DNA of 64,000 nucleotides from UBA5704 sp036264355 (lineage in GTDB: Bacteria > Acidobacteriota > Thermoanaerobaculia > Multivoradales > UBA5704), in the NCBI GenBank assembly GCA_036264355.1, contig DATARD010000380.1, positions 9,804-73,803 on the forward strand. The letters run 5' to 3'. The first letter of the stretch is position 1. Each line of letters starts with the position of its first letter. The translations under genes were made by a program, and so were the position numbers. The notes below the pieces were generated by a model. That model had not been told where the DNA came from, made no database searches, and saw only the letters and a program-made list of their open reading frames with translations. Of the stretch, positions 17,781 to 25,536 are shown piece after piece.

Positions 17781-19058
17781 ATGCTCCTCATCCACAACCT
17801 CGCCGAGGTGGCGACGCCGCAAGGAACGTCTCCCCGCCGTGGTCCGGAGCAGGGAAAGGTCCTCCGCCTGCGCGGCGCCGAGGTGATGTGCCAGGATGGC
17901 AAGATCGCTTTTGCCGGCTCGCCCGAGGAGCGCGTCCGCCTTTTCGGAGAGCTGCCGACTGCCGGAGACATGGAACGGCTCGACGGGCGCGGCGGCACGC
18001 TGATCCCCGGCTTCGTCGATCCTCACACCCATCTCCCCTGGGCCGGCACGCGCGAGGAGGAGTTCGCGGCGCGGCTGGCGGGCACCACCTACCAGGAAAT
18101 CGCGGCGAAAGGCGGCGGCATCCTCTCCACCGTGGCCTCCACCCGCCGGGCGAGCGAGGAGGAGCTGGCCGCCAACGTCCTGCGGCGCATGGACCACATG
18201 CTCGCCTGCGGCACCACGACCGCCGAGGCGAAGAGCGGCTATGGATTGAATCTCGGCGACGAGCTGAAGCAGCTCCGCGCCATCCGCCGCGCCACGGCCG
18301 AGCATCCGGTCGACCTCATACCCACCCTGCTGGCCGCCCACGAAGTACCGCCAGAGTATCGGGGACCGGACCGCGGGCGGTACATCGACCTGATCTGCGA
18401 CGAGATCGTTCCCGCCACGGCGGAGGCCGGGCTCGCCCGCTTCTGCGATGTGTTCTGCGAGCACGGCGTGTTCAGCGCCGAGGAGTCGCGGCGGATCTTG
18501 GAGGCCGGTGTGCGCCACGGCCTCGCGCCGCGCCTGCATGCCGACGAATTCGCCGATTCGGGCGGCGCGGAGCTGGCCGCCGAGCTCGGCGCCCTCTCCG
18601 CGGATCACCTCATGGCGGTCTCCGAGGCAGGCATCGACGCCCTGGCCGGGTCCGGCGTGACGGCGGTCCTCCTGCCCGGCACCAGCTTCTTTCTGATGAA
18701 GAAGGTCTATGCGCCGGCGCGGCGGCTCGTCCGGGCCGGCGTGCCCGTCGCCCTCGCCACCGACTGCAACCCGGGCTCGTCGCACACCGAATCGATGCCG
18801 ATGATCGTGGTGCTCGCCGTGATCCAGCTCGGCTTGACGATCGAGGAGAGCCTGACCGCGGCGACGCTCAACGCGGCATGCAGCCTCGGGCTCGGCGGCG
18901 AGATCGGCTCGATCGAAACCGGCAAAAGGGCCGACCTCGTGCTCCTCGACGCCCCCAACCTCCTGCACCTCGCCTACCACTACGGCGTCAACCCGGTGGC
19001 GGCGGTCATCAAGGAAGGGCGAGTAGCTTTTCGCGCAGCCTCCCGCGGGTTGGCGTAG
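17781..19058 (+). CDS. hutI: Imidazolonepropionase
   Basis: The product has 425 residues, full length for HutI, the amidohydrolase that opens 4-imidazolone-5-propionate to N-formimino-glutamate in histidine degradation. The first metal motif GFVDPHTHLPWAG is near residue 80, followed by GTTYQEIAAKGGGILSTV, TAEAKSGYGL, HADEF (near 252) and ATDCNPGSSHTESM (near 326), all family signatures. No hutH, hutU or hutG lies beside it, so the other pathway steps must be encoded elsewhere. It starts 13 nt after the AbiEii-like stop. Confidence 0.95.
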   Translation: MLLIHNLAEVATPQGTSPRRGPEQGKVLRLRGAEVMCQDGKIAFAGSPEERVRLFGELPTAGDMERLDGRGGTLIPGFVDPHTHLPWAGTREEEFAARLAGTTYQEIAAKGGGILSTVASTRRASEEELAANVLRRMDHMLACGTTTAEAKSGYGLNLGDELKQLRAIRRATAEHPVDLIPTLLAAHEVPPEYRGPDRGRYIDLICDEIVPATAEAGLARFCDVFCEHGVFSAEESRRILEAGVRHGLAPRLHADEFADSGGAELAAELGALSADHLMAVSEAGIDALAGSGVTAVLLPGTSFFLMKKVYAPARRLVRAGVPVALATDCNPGSSHTESMPMIVVLAVIQLGLTIEESLTAATLNAACSLGLGGEIGSIETGKRADLVLLDAPNLLHLAYHYGVNPVAAVIKEGRVAFRAASRGLA

Positions 19059-19092
19059 AATCTGTCCTTCCGGACTTCCTGGTCCAAGCTCC

Positions 19093-19524
19093 ATGCCAAA
19101 ACGACTCCTCTCCGCCTGCGCCTTCGTCGCCGTCCTCCTGGCGCTCGACGGGGCAGCCTTGTCTGAAGGCGGAACCTCGCACGCCGAGATCGTCACGCCG
19201 TCGGGCCTGCGCTACATGGACCTGCTGATCGGGCAGGGTCAGGAGGCGACGGACGGCAAGATCGTCGAGGTGCGCTACACCGGCTGGCTGGCGGGCGGGA
19301 AGAAGTTCGATTCGACCGAGAGCTGCGACAAGCCGATGACCTTCCGCATCGGGGCCGGCGACGTCATCAAAGGTCTGGACCAGGGGATCACCGGCATGCG
19401 CGAGGGGGGGAAACGCCGGTTGGTCATTCCGCCCGACCTCGGCTTCGGCAAGCAGGGCGGCGGCGGCGTGATCCCCCCGAACGCCGTTCTCACCTATGAT
19501 GTCGAGCTGCTGGCTGTCCGCTGA
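19093..19524 (+). CDS. Exported FKBP-type peptidyl-prolyl isomerase
   Basis: The product has 143 residues with a Sec signal peptide (about residues 1-24, cleaving near ALSEG). One FKBP domain follows: TPSGLRYMDLLIGQG, VEVRYTGWLAGGKKFDST, IKGLDQGITGMREGGKRRLVIPPDLGFG and VIPPNAVLTYDVELL. It should fold or chaperone envelope proteins by prolyl isomerisation. A second, unexported FKBP begins 22 nt downstream; the two are paralogs addressing different compartments. Confidence 0.93.
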   Translation: MPKRLLSACAFVAVLLALDGAALSEGGTSHAEIVTPSGLRYMDLLIGQGQEATDGKIVEVRYTGWLAGGKKFDSTESCDKPMTFRIGAGDVIKGLDQGITGMREGGKRRLVIPPDLGFGKQGGGGVIPPNAVLTYDVELLAVR

Positions 19525-19546
19525 ACCCTTTCCAAGGAGAGACCTC

Positions 19547-19900
19547 ATGGCAGAGCCACAAGAGATCACCACGCCATCCGGCCTGAAATACATCGACCAG
19601 CAGGTCGGCACGGGCGAGGAGGCCAAGGCGGGCAAGACCGTCTCCGTCCACTACACCGGCTGGCTGGAGAACGGCACCAAGTTCGATTCGAGCCACGACC
19701 GCAAGCAGCCCTTCAGCTTCGCTCTCGGTGCCGGCCAGGTCATCAAAGGCTGGGACGAAGGAGTCCAGGGCATGAAGATCGGCGGCAAGCGCCGGCTCAC
19801 CATCCCCGCCAGCATCGGCTACGGAGCCCGCGGCGCCGGCGGCGTCATCCCACCCAACGCCACGCTGATCTTCGAGGTCGAGCTGCTGGGGGTGAAGTAG
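19547..19900 (+). CDS. Cytoplasmic FKBP-type peptidyl-prolyl isomerase
   Basis: The product has 117 residues. The ATG at 19547 has AAGGAGA upstream; an in-frame extension to 19496 would overlap the previous gene and is rejected. It is a minimal FKBP12-like domain without a signal peptide: VSVHYTGWLENGTKFDSS, FALGAGQVIKGWDEGVQGM, RRLTIPASIGYGARGAGGVIPP and LIFEVELLGVK. The catalytic/ligand-pocket residues (Tyr, Phe, Asp, Val-Ile, Trp) are in place. It is an active prolyl isomerase by family rule, translated from the same operon as the exported paralog. Confidence 0.95.
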   Translation: MAEPQEITTPSGLKYIDQQVGTGEEAKAGKTVSVHYTGWLENGTKFDSSHDRKQPFSFALGAGQVIKGWDEGVQGMKIGGKRRLTIPASIGYGARGAGGVIPPNATLIFEVELLGVK

Positions 19901-19913
19901 GAAAGACGCGCCT

Positions 19914-20147
19914 TCAGGCTTCTCCTGCAGCAACCAGGTTGAGAACCTTCGCCTGCACGCCTTCCAGGACTGCATCCCTCAGAAAGGCGCTGGCGTCGAG
20001 GATCTCGATCCCGATGAGCTCACCTTTTTGATTCAGCTCGGCCGTGATGTTCGGGCTCAGCTCGATGCTGTTTGCTTCGGCCTCCTCCGAAAAGACGAGG
20101 TGCAGGATGTCCTCCTGCGAGAAGTACGACATCTTGGGCTTGGTCAT
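19914..20147 (-). CDS. DUF2283-domain protein (putative antitoxin)
   Basis: The product has 77 residues. ATG 20147 has GGAG 9 nt upstream; ATG 20132 is an alternative. The DUF2283 core is recognisable: AEANSIELSPNITAELNQKG followed by LIGIEILDAS. Its start overlaps the upstream gene's stop by 4 nt, so translation is coupled. DUF2283 genes are repeatedly found beside DUF4258-like genes in arrangements resembling type II toxin-antitoxin pairs; toxicity is not shown. Confidence 0.8.
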   Translation of the reverse strand: MTKPKMSYFSQEDILHLVFSEEAEANSIELSPNITAELNQKGELIGIEILDASAFLRDAVLEGVQAKVLNLVAAGEA

Positions 20148-20413
20148 GGCTTGAATCTCCCCGTCTTCAGACGGAGGTTGATCTGTTGACGGGTCGTGGC
20201 GTGGACCGTGACGGGCGTCAGGGTCTCGCCTTCCTGCTCGTACGGGATCACGACCAGATGACTGCCATCGCGTCCCACGGCCACCATCCGCTGGGTGGCG
20301 ATGTCAAAGTACCGCTCCTCGGAATAGAGGACGATCCCTTCGACGGCGGCCGGAGAGAACCCCCGCAGATGTGCCCGGTGCTGCAGATAGTCCGTCCACA
20401 CGACCTTGCCCAT
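20144..20413 (-). CDS. DUF4258-like protein (putative toxin partner)
   Basis: The product has 89 residues. It contains MGKVVWTDYLQHRAHLRGF, RYFDIATQRMVAVGR and HLVVIPYE...VTVHATTRQQINLRLKTGRF, the pattern of the small proteins encoded immediately upstream of DUF2283 genes. The related DUF4258/BrnT-like fold is RelE-like. It forms a two-gene operon with the DUF2283 gene through a 4-nt overlap. Function as a ribonuclease toxin is inferred from fold family and arrangement only. Confidence 0.7.
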   Translation of the reverse strand: MGKVVWTDYLQHRAHLRGFSPAAVEGIVLYSEERYFDIATQRMVAVGRDGSHLVVIPYEQEGETLTPVTVHATTRQQINLRLKTGRFKP

Positions 20414-20439
20414 CCGTCGCTCCCCAAGAGATTGTAGTC

Positions 20440-21282
20440 CTACAACCGCGAAAACCGCGTCAGCTCAATCCCCGCCTCCCGCAGCATCCCCGGGACGCGG
20501 GGATCGCACAAGGCCGCCGTTTCGGCGTCCCAGTCATAGTCCCAGTCGTAGTCCGCGGCGAGGTCGGCGTCTCCGCGACCGGGATGGCAGACCAGCTCGT
20601 TCGTGCCGGCGGCTCCGGCCAGGGCGCGGCGCAGGCGGTCGACGGTCAGGTGGCCGGCGCCGGCGACTCCGAGCGTCCGCTCGACAGCTTCGAGATGGTT
20701 GTTGGCTCCCAGGCGCCGGCGTGCTCTCCGGCCGAAGTGGTTGAGCACGGCGAGCTGGGCGGAGCGCGCGGACCAGCCGCCGGGTGCCGGCTCGCAGGGG
20801 ATGCGGATGAAGCGGATGCCGTGCTCCTCGGCCAGCCGCATCACGATGTCGAAAATCCGTGGCAGCACGTGCAGGTGCTGGTGCGCGTTGGCGTGCACCA
20901 CCGGCAGACCCGTGGCGCTCAGGCGCTCGATCTGGAGACGCAGCTCGGCTTCGATCTCTGCCAGGGCGAGACCGCCGGCGAGAAACCGCCGCGCCAGGGC
21001 CGGATAGCCGGAGAGCAGCGCGCCGTCGCGGCCGAGGAGCGAGGGGATGCGCTCCGGCGGCGACAGCGGCCGTTCGCCCACCAGGGTCAGGTGGATTCCA
21101 ACGTCCACATCACTCAGATCACCCGGACGGTCGCGGAGGAGCTCGACGGCGGGCTCGAATGCGCGGCCGACCGCGGCGACGCTCACCGCGGTGACGATCC
21201 CCGCGTCGCAGGCCGCGAGGGCGCCGCGGGTCATGCCGGGATGGAGGCCGACATCGTCGGCCGTGACGACGAGCTTTTTCAA
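20440..21282 (-). CDS. YdjC/ChbG-family sugar deacetylase (NaxD-like)
   Basis: The product has 280 residues. The start is TTG 21282, whose TTGA overlaps the TGA of the upstream glycosyltransferase, implying translational coupling. Motifs are LVVTADDVGLHPGMTRGAL (metal-binding D-D near the N-terminus), VDVGIHLTLVGE and HANAHQHLHVLP, the His-rich metal/catalytic signature of this family. Members remove N-acetyl groups from chitooligosaccharides or, as NaxD, from undecaprenyl-phosphate-GalNAc. Because its operon partners are a polyprenyl-phosphate-type GT2 and an ArnT-like membrane transferase, a lipid-linked amino sugar is the likely substrate. Confidence 0.8.
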   Translation of the reverse strand: MKKLVVTADDVGLHPGMTRGALAACDAGIVTAVSVAAVGRAFEPAVELLRDRPGDLSDVDVGIHLTLVGERPLSPPERIPSLLGRDGALLSGYPALARRFLAGGLALAEIEAELRLQIERLSATGLPVVHANAHQHLHVLPRIFDIVMRLAEEHGIRFIRIPCEPAPGGWSARSAQLAVLNHFGRRARRRLGANNHLEAVERTLGVAGAGHLTVDRLRRALAGAAGTNELVCHPGRGDADLAADYDWDYDWDAETAALCDPRVPGMLREAGIELTRFSRL

Positions 21283-22094
21283 GGAGCGGTTGCGGAGGCC
21301 CCCGCGGCCACGGAATACGCGTCGCCAGGAGGAGGCTCGGACGACTCCTCGGCGGGCGGGTCCTGCCGGCGGCGCGGATGGCGCATCTCCGGATACAGGC
21401 GGATCAGCTCGCGGAGGATCTTGAAGATCACCGACGGCGAGGAGAGCGTCGACTCGCCGCGGCTGCGCGGGAAGTAGTCCAGACCGAGCTGCTGGATCAC
21501 GAAGCCCAGGTTCTTCGCCTTGACGATCAGCTCGGCGTCGATCAGCGAGCCTTCGGAGCGCAGCTCCACCGCCTCCAGCACCTCGCGGCGCAGGAGCTTG
21601 AAGGAGAAGTTGATATCGCGGTGCGGCCAGCCGAAGAGGACGCCGATCAGCGAGTTGTAGAGATAGGAATAGACCGTGCGGCGCAGTCCCTCGGCCGTCC
21701 GGTCGAGCCGGTAGCCGGCGATCACGTCCGCCCGGGTGACCTCGAGGGCGCGGATCGCCGGACCGATGACGTTGGGATCGAACGGCAGGTCGGCGTCCAT
21801 GTAGACCACCAGGTCCTTGCGGGCCGCCGCGAAGCCGGTCTTGAGCGAGCCGCCGAGCTTGCGGTTCACCTCGTGGCGCAGCATGCGGATGCGCGGATTT
21901 TGCTCCGCGAGGCGGCTGACGATCGCCGGCGAGCGGTCGGTCGAGGCGTCGTCGACGATGACGATCTCGTAGTCGCCGCCGTAGAGCTCCAGCGCCGAGA
22001 CGCCACAGGCGATGGCGTGCTCGATGTTGTCCTGCTCGTTGAACATCGGGATCACGAGCGAGACCGACAGGGATCTGGTTTCCAGGTTCGACAT
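21279..22094 (-). CDS. GT2 glycosyltransferase (DPM1/FlmF2-like)
   Basis: The product has 271 residues; ATG 22094 follows GAGG. The GT-A core is evident: SLVIPMFNEQDNIEHAI, IVIVDDASTDRS, and the D-x-D region VYMDADLPFDP, then GYRLDRTAEG and the acceptor-side FSFKLLRREV. The C-terminus is Pro/Glu-rich with no membrane anchor. DPM1-like GT2 enzymes transfer a sugar from a nucleotide donor to a polyprenyl phosphate. It sits between the membrane transferase (10-nt gap) and the deacetylase (overlapping stop/start) in one operon. Confidence 0.87.
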   Translation of the reverse strand: MSNLETRSLSVSLVIPMFNEQDNIEHAIACGVSALELYGGDYEIVIVDDASTDRSPAIVSRLAEQNPRIRMLRHEVNRKLGGSLKTGFAAARKDLVVYMDADLPFDPNVIGPAIRALEVTRADVIAGYRLDRTAEGLRRTVYSYLYNSLIGVLFGWPHRDINFSFKLLRREVLEAVELRSEGSLIDAELIVKAKNLGFVIQQLGLDYFPRSRGESTLSSPSVIFKILRELIRLYPEMRHPRRRQDPPAEESSEPPPGDAYSVAAGASATAP

Positions 22095-22104
22095 GATTCA
22101 TCCC

Positions 22105-23919
22105 TCAGGGAGCTTTTCTCTCCGCTCCCAAGAGCTGGACCGCCAGACGCCGGCGGTCGGGCCCCAACCCTGCTTCAGCCGGCACGAACGACACCGGCGA
22201 TCGGAACGATACTTCGACCGGCTCTCCCGCCCGCACCGGCAGATCGACGGTCCGCCGCTCTCCCCGTGGAACGGTGACGGTCTCCGCGGCGCCGCCGTCC
22301 ACGGCGACGGTCACCGCCACCGCCGCCACCGGCGCGTGTCCCGGCAGGCCGAGCGTCACGGCAACCCGGCTGCCGGGAGGCGAAAGACGAATCGCCGCGT
22401 CCGGTCCCAGCCAGCGCCAGAGCGGCTGGCGGAGGCTCGGCTCGAAGGCGTAGACGCCGCGCAGCGGCACATACCACCGATCCGGCGGGATCGGGCTCAG
22501 AGAGACAACTCTAAGATGTCCGCGGCTCAGTTTGCCATAGGCGTCGCTTTCGGGCCAGAGAAATCTCATCGTGCCGGGCCAGAGGCTCTCGCCGTCGCCG
22601 AGCAGGAAGTCCGGCCGCACCAGCCGGTTCTCGGGCTCCCGCTGGAGACCGGGATCGGCGGGGATGCGTAGGTACTTCCGGAGCAGGTAGGAGGCATGGG
22701 GAGCAAGCTCCGCCTCGACGACGAGGACCGCGGTCTTGGGCAGCGAACGGTCGATCCAGCGCGCCGCCTGCACCGGCGGTGAATCCATCGTGGCGCGCAT
22801 CGCCAGGAATGGCTCGGTGTAGACGATGAATCCGGCGGCGAGCAGAGCCGCGGCCGGCCAGACGGCGAACGGCATCCACGGCCGGTGGATCCGGCGTACC
22901 AGAGCGTCACATCCGACCGCCGCCGCGAAGGCCACTCCCAGGAGAGAAGGAAGGGCATAGCGGACGGCGTCGAACGGGTTCATCACCAGGAGCGCGAAGA
23001 CGAGATCGACCGCGCACAGGACCGCGAGAGGCAGCGCGCCGATCCGCCGCGTCGCGGCCAGCGCGACAGCTCCGGCGGCGGCGAGCGCGAGCACCGGGAA
23101 CGACGTCCACCGCGTCCCCCACGGGTGAGCGAGGAAACGCGTCGCCACCTGGAGCGCGCCGCCACCGGCCCGCGGCGCGCCGGCGTCGTATTGCGCCACC
23201 AGGCCGGCCTGCTTGCCGAGGAACGGCAGAAGTCCGGCCGGCCCGCCGACTGCGACGACGAGCGGCACGAACCAGAGGAGCGACACGGCGCCGAATGCAC
23301 CCAGCCCCACAACCATCCACCGGGGCCTGGCCGGCCAGAGCGCCACCGCCAGCATCGGCAGCACGGCGAGAGCGAGCTGCGGCCGGCACCCCACCGCCGC
23401 GGAGGCCGCGGCGCCGAGCGCCAGAGCCGGCCCCGGCGACGCGCTCTCCCGCAGGCGCGCCGCGGCGGCCAGAGCCAGGGAGAGGAACATCAGAGCCGGC
23501 GGGTCCGACAGGGGCAGCGGCCCATAGATCAGCATGGCGGGAGACAGATGAAAGAGGATGGCACCGGCCACCGCCACCCGTTCCGAGCCGCCGATCCGCC
23601 GGAAGGCGTCGACCAGCGCGAGATAGCCGATCAGGGACGAGATCACACTCAGCGTCACCAGACTGACGAACGGATCGTGGAGGAGAAGATTGAGCAGCTT
23701 GCCGAGACCGATGAGCAGCGGATAGCCCGGCGGGTGCGGCTGGTGATGGAGCGGATCGAACCGCTCGATCCCCTTGACGAAGAGAACCTCGTCGCCCTCC
23801 CAGAGACTGCGCGGCACCGTCAGGACACGCGCCGCCGCCACCGCCCCGAAGCCGAGCAGGAGGGAGGGAGACAGCCACCGCGAACGGGTGACCGGCAAGT
23901 CGGGTGTCACCGGCATCAT
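22105..23919 (-). CDS. Polytopic ArnT/GT39-like glycosyltransferase
   Basis: The product has about 605 residues from ATG 23919 (ATG 23916 follows directly). Residues 1-420 contain about ten to twelve hydrophobic segments. An early loop has WEGDEVLFVKGIERFDPLHHQPHPPGYPLL, carrying the acidic residues that begin the GT-C fold of ArnT, PMT and related polyprenyl-P-sugar transferases. The C-terminal 190 residues form a soluble periplasmic domain with a beta-rich end. It would transfer the sugar from the polyprenyl carrier made by the next gene onto lipid A or another envelope acceptor; the acceptor is not determinable from sequence. Confidence 0.75.
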   Translation of the reverse strand: MMPVTPDLPVTRSRWLSPSLLLGFGAVAAARVLTVPRSLWEGDEVLFVKGIERFDPLHHQPHPPGYPLLIGLGKLLNLLLHDPFVSLVTLSVISSLIGYLALVDAFRRIGGSERVAVAGAILFHLSPAMLIYGPLPLSDPPALMFLSLALAAAARLRESASPGPALALGAAASAAVGCRPQLALAVLPMLAVALWPARPRWMVVGLGAFGAVSLLWFVPLVVAVGGPAGLLPFLGKQAGLVAQYDAGAPRAGGGALQVATRFLAHPWGTRWTSFPVLALAAAGAVALAATRRIGALPLAVLCAVDLVFALLVMNPFDAVRYALPSLLGVAFAAAVGCDALVRRIHRPWMPFAVWPAAALLAAGFIVYTEPFLAMRATMDSPPVQAARWIDRSLPKTAVLVVEAELAPHASYLLRKYLRIPADPGLQREPENRLVRPDFLLGDGESLWPGTMRFLWPESDAYGKLSRGHLRVVSLSPIPPDRWYVPLRGVYAFEPSLRQPLWRWLGPDAAIRLSPPGSRVAVTLGLPGHAPVAAVAVTVAVDGGAAETVTVPRGERRTVDLPVRAGEPVEVSFRSPVSFVPAEAGLGPDRRRLAVQLLGAERKAP

Positions 23920-23966
23920 GTCCAACACGAGGGCCAGGATTATATCCTGCCGCCGTGGTGTCACCC

Positions 23967-24647
23967 ATGGAAATGCCGGATTTTTCTGTCGCCCTCTCTC
24001 TGGTCCGGCGTACCTATGCCGATTTGGCACCCTCCGTCCGCGCGCACGCCGTCGGCCGTTTCCTCACCTGCCCCTTCCTCCGCGTGCTCGCCGCCGTGCC
24101 CTCCGGAGCGCATCTCCTCGACCTCGGCGCCGGCCATGGCACCTTCGCCCGCCTCGCCGTCGAGTGGGCCGCCGCGAAAGCGGTCGCCGTCGAGCCGGAC
24201 GCCCGCAAGGTCTTCGCGACCTATCGTCACCCGCGGGTGCATTTCGTCGCCGGCTACGCCGACGCCGTCGCCGGCACCTTCGACGCCGTGAGCCTTCTCG
24301 ACGTCCTCTATCGCATCCCCCTCGCCGGCTGGGACCCGCTCCTCCGCCACGCCTTCGACCGCCTGCAGCCGGGAGGTCTCCTGCTGCTCAAGGAGATCGA
24401 TCCCGGCCATCGCCTGAAAGCGCTCTGGAACCGCACCCAGGAAAAAGTCGCCGACCTCCTCGGCATGACCCTCGGCGAAGCCTTCACCTACGAGACCCGG
24501 GAGCAGATGCAAAAACGGCTGGAGCGGATCGGCTTCGAGGCGTTCACAGCCGAGGACGTGGGCGCGGGATATCCGCACGCCCACGTCCTGTACACGGCCC
24601 GGCGGCCGGCAGGTCAGGAAGCGATCCGCACCGGCTCGGCGTGGTAG
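23967..24647 (+). CDS. Class I SAM-dependent methyltransferase
   Basis: The product has about 226 residues from ATG 23967; another ATG lies at 23973, and no clear SD precedes either. The SAM-binding motif I is HLLDLGAGHGTFARLA, followed by AVAVEPDARKVF and FDAVSLLDVLYRIPL, then LQPGGLLLLKEID. The substrate is not evident. It is divergent from the glycosyltransferase operon across only 47 nt and converges with the cupin gene, overlapping its 3' end by 34 nt. Confidence 0.8.
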   Translation: MEMPDFSVALSLVRRTYADLAPSVRAHAVGRFLTCPFLRVLAAVPSGAHLLDLGAGHGTFARLAVEWAAAKAVAVEPDARKVFATYRHPRVHFVAGYADAVAGTFDAVSLLDVLYRIPLAGWDPLLRHAFDRLQPGGLLLLKEIDPGHRLKALWNRTQEKVADLLGMTLGEAFTYETREQMQKRLERIGFEAFTAEDVGAGYPHAHVLYTARRPAGQEAIRTGSAW

Positions 24648-25195
24648 ACCGGCAGGTCGTAGCACCGGCGGATGCTCGAGCCGAGCTTGCGGACGTCGGC
24701 GCCGTAGATGTGCAGGGAGATCGCCATGCCCGGTCCCGGATTGCTGACCACGTGGATGTCACCCGGCGGGTTGAGGGTCGCGATGGTTCCGACCTGGTTG
24801 AAAGAGGTGCCGGTGGCGAGCAGATACTCGTCCGGATATCCGTCGCGGACGGTGATGTCCCGCTCGTAGTGATCCTCCTGCTCACACCCCTCGTGCAGGC
24901 CGACCACGCACCAGCTCACATGATCGTGGATCGGCGTCGCCTGGCCCGGCAGCCAGACCAGGGCGACGAGCGAATAGCTGCCGTCGTCGGCGACGTGCAG
25001 GATGTGCTGCCGGTAGCGCGTCGGATCCGCCTCGCGCTGTGCCGGCTCCAGCAGCCCCGGGCGGCCCAGGAACGGCCGGAGCACCTCGCCCACCCGTTCG
25101 GCCAACCGCTTCGTATCCCGTTCCCGGGCCATCACGGCGTCCACGCGCCGGATCAAGTCATTGAGAAGTCCACTCTTCCGCTCTCTCGTCTCCAT
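24614..25195 (-). CDS. Cysteine dioxygenase-like thiol dioxygenase (cupin)
   Basis: The product has 193 residues; ATG 25195 follows GAGAGGAGC. The cupin iron ligands are the expected three histidines: H90 and H92 in TPIHDHVSWCVVG and H148 in GDIHVVSN. Cys96 is near the position that crosslinks to Tyr in mammalian cysteine dioxygenase, and LHIYG supplies a C-terminal Tyr. Bacterial members oxidise L-cysteine or 3-mercaptopropionate to the sulfinate; which one cannot be decided from the sequence. Confidence 0.85.
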   Translation of the reverse strand: METRERKSGLLNDLIRRVDAVMARERDTKRLAERVGEVLRPFLGRPGLLEPAQREADPTRYRQHILHVADDGSYSLVALVWLPGQATPIHDHVSWCVVGLHEGCEQEDHYERDITVRDGYPDEYLLATGTSFNQVGTIATLNPPGDIHVVSNPGPGMAISLHIYGADVRKLGSSIRRCYDLPVYHAEPVRIAS

Positions 25196-25536
25196 GGCTG
25201 CTCCTCTCGTCGGCTCGGCCCAGGCGCCCAGCGCCAGGGCCACTGCAAGCCAGCTTAAGGAGACGAGGTGAGATTGTCGGTTCCAGAGACGTTATATTTT
25301 TGCGACCGGAGATCTCGGCAGATGGAAGACGGAAAAAGGGTGGGGCCGGGGGAAGGGCTGGTCCGGACCCTTCGAGGCGAGACTCCCGGCCCACGCTCAG
25401 TGAGACACGGTCCGTCCGGTTTTGTTGAGAGAGGGAGAGAAAAAAGTGGGGCCGGAGCCGAGGGGGTCGCGACCCCCCGGTCCTGGCGCCTCTTCCGGCC
25501 CCGTCCTTTAGATAGACACCGTGCCGCGGATTTGGT
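25196..25536. other. Intergenic region with no gene
   Basis: These 340 nt hold the upstream region of the dioxygenase gene on the minus strand (weak AT-rich stretch GTTATATTTTTGC near 25290) and the terminator of the ATPase gene at 25441-25503. No credible reading frame is present; the open stretches have no family resemblance. Confidence 0.7.
25441..25503 (-). terminator. Strong two-tier intrinsic terminator of the DUF4143 ATPase gene
   Basis: An outer stem GGGGCCGGA (25449-25457) / TCCGGCCCC (25495-25503) encloses a perfect 16-bp palindrome GGGGGTCGCGACCCCC (25463-25478). On the minus strand it is followed by ACTTTTTT (the A-run 25441-25446 on the plus strand). It lies 34 nt beyond the ATPase stop. 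Confidence 0.8.

Noticed and set aside
19093..19900. Two FKBPs as one gene broken by a frameshift
   Set aside because: Each has its own start, ribosome site or signal peptide, and a complete FKBP domain.
25463..25478. Perfect palindrome as an operator
   Set aside because: It is enclosed in the stem of a hairpin followed by a T-run on the minus strand, so it is part of the terminator.
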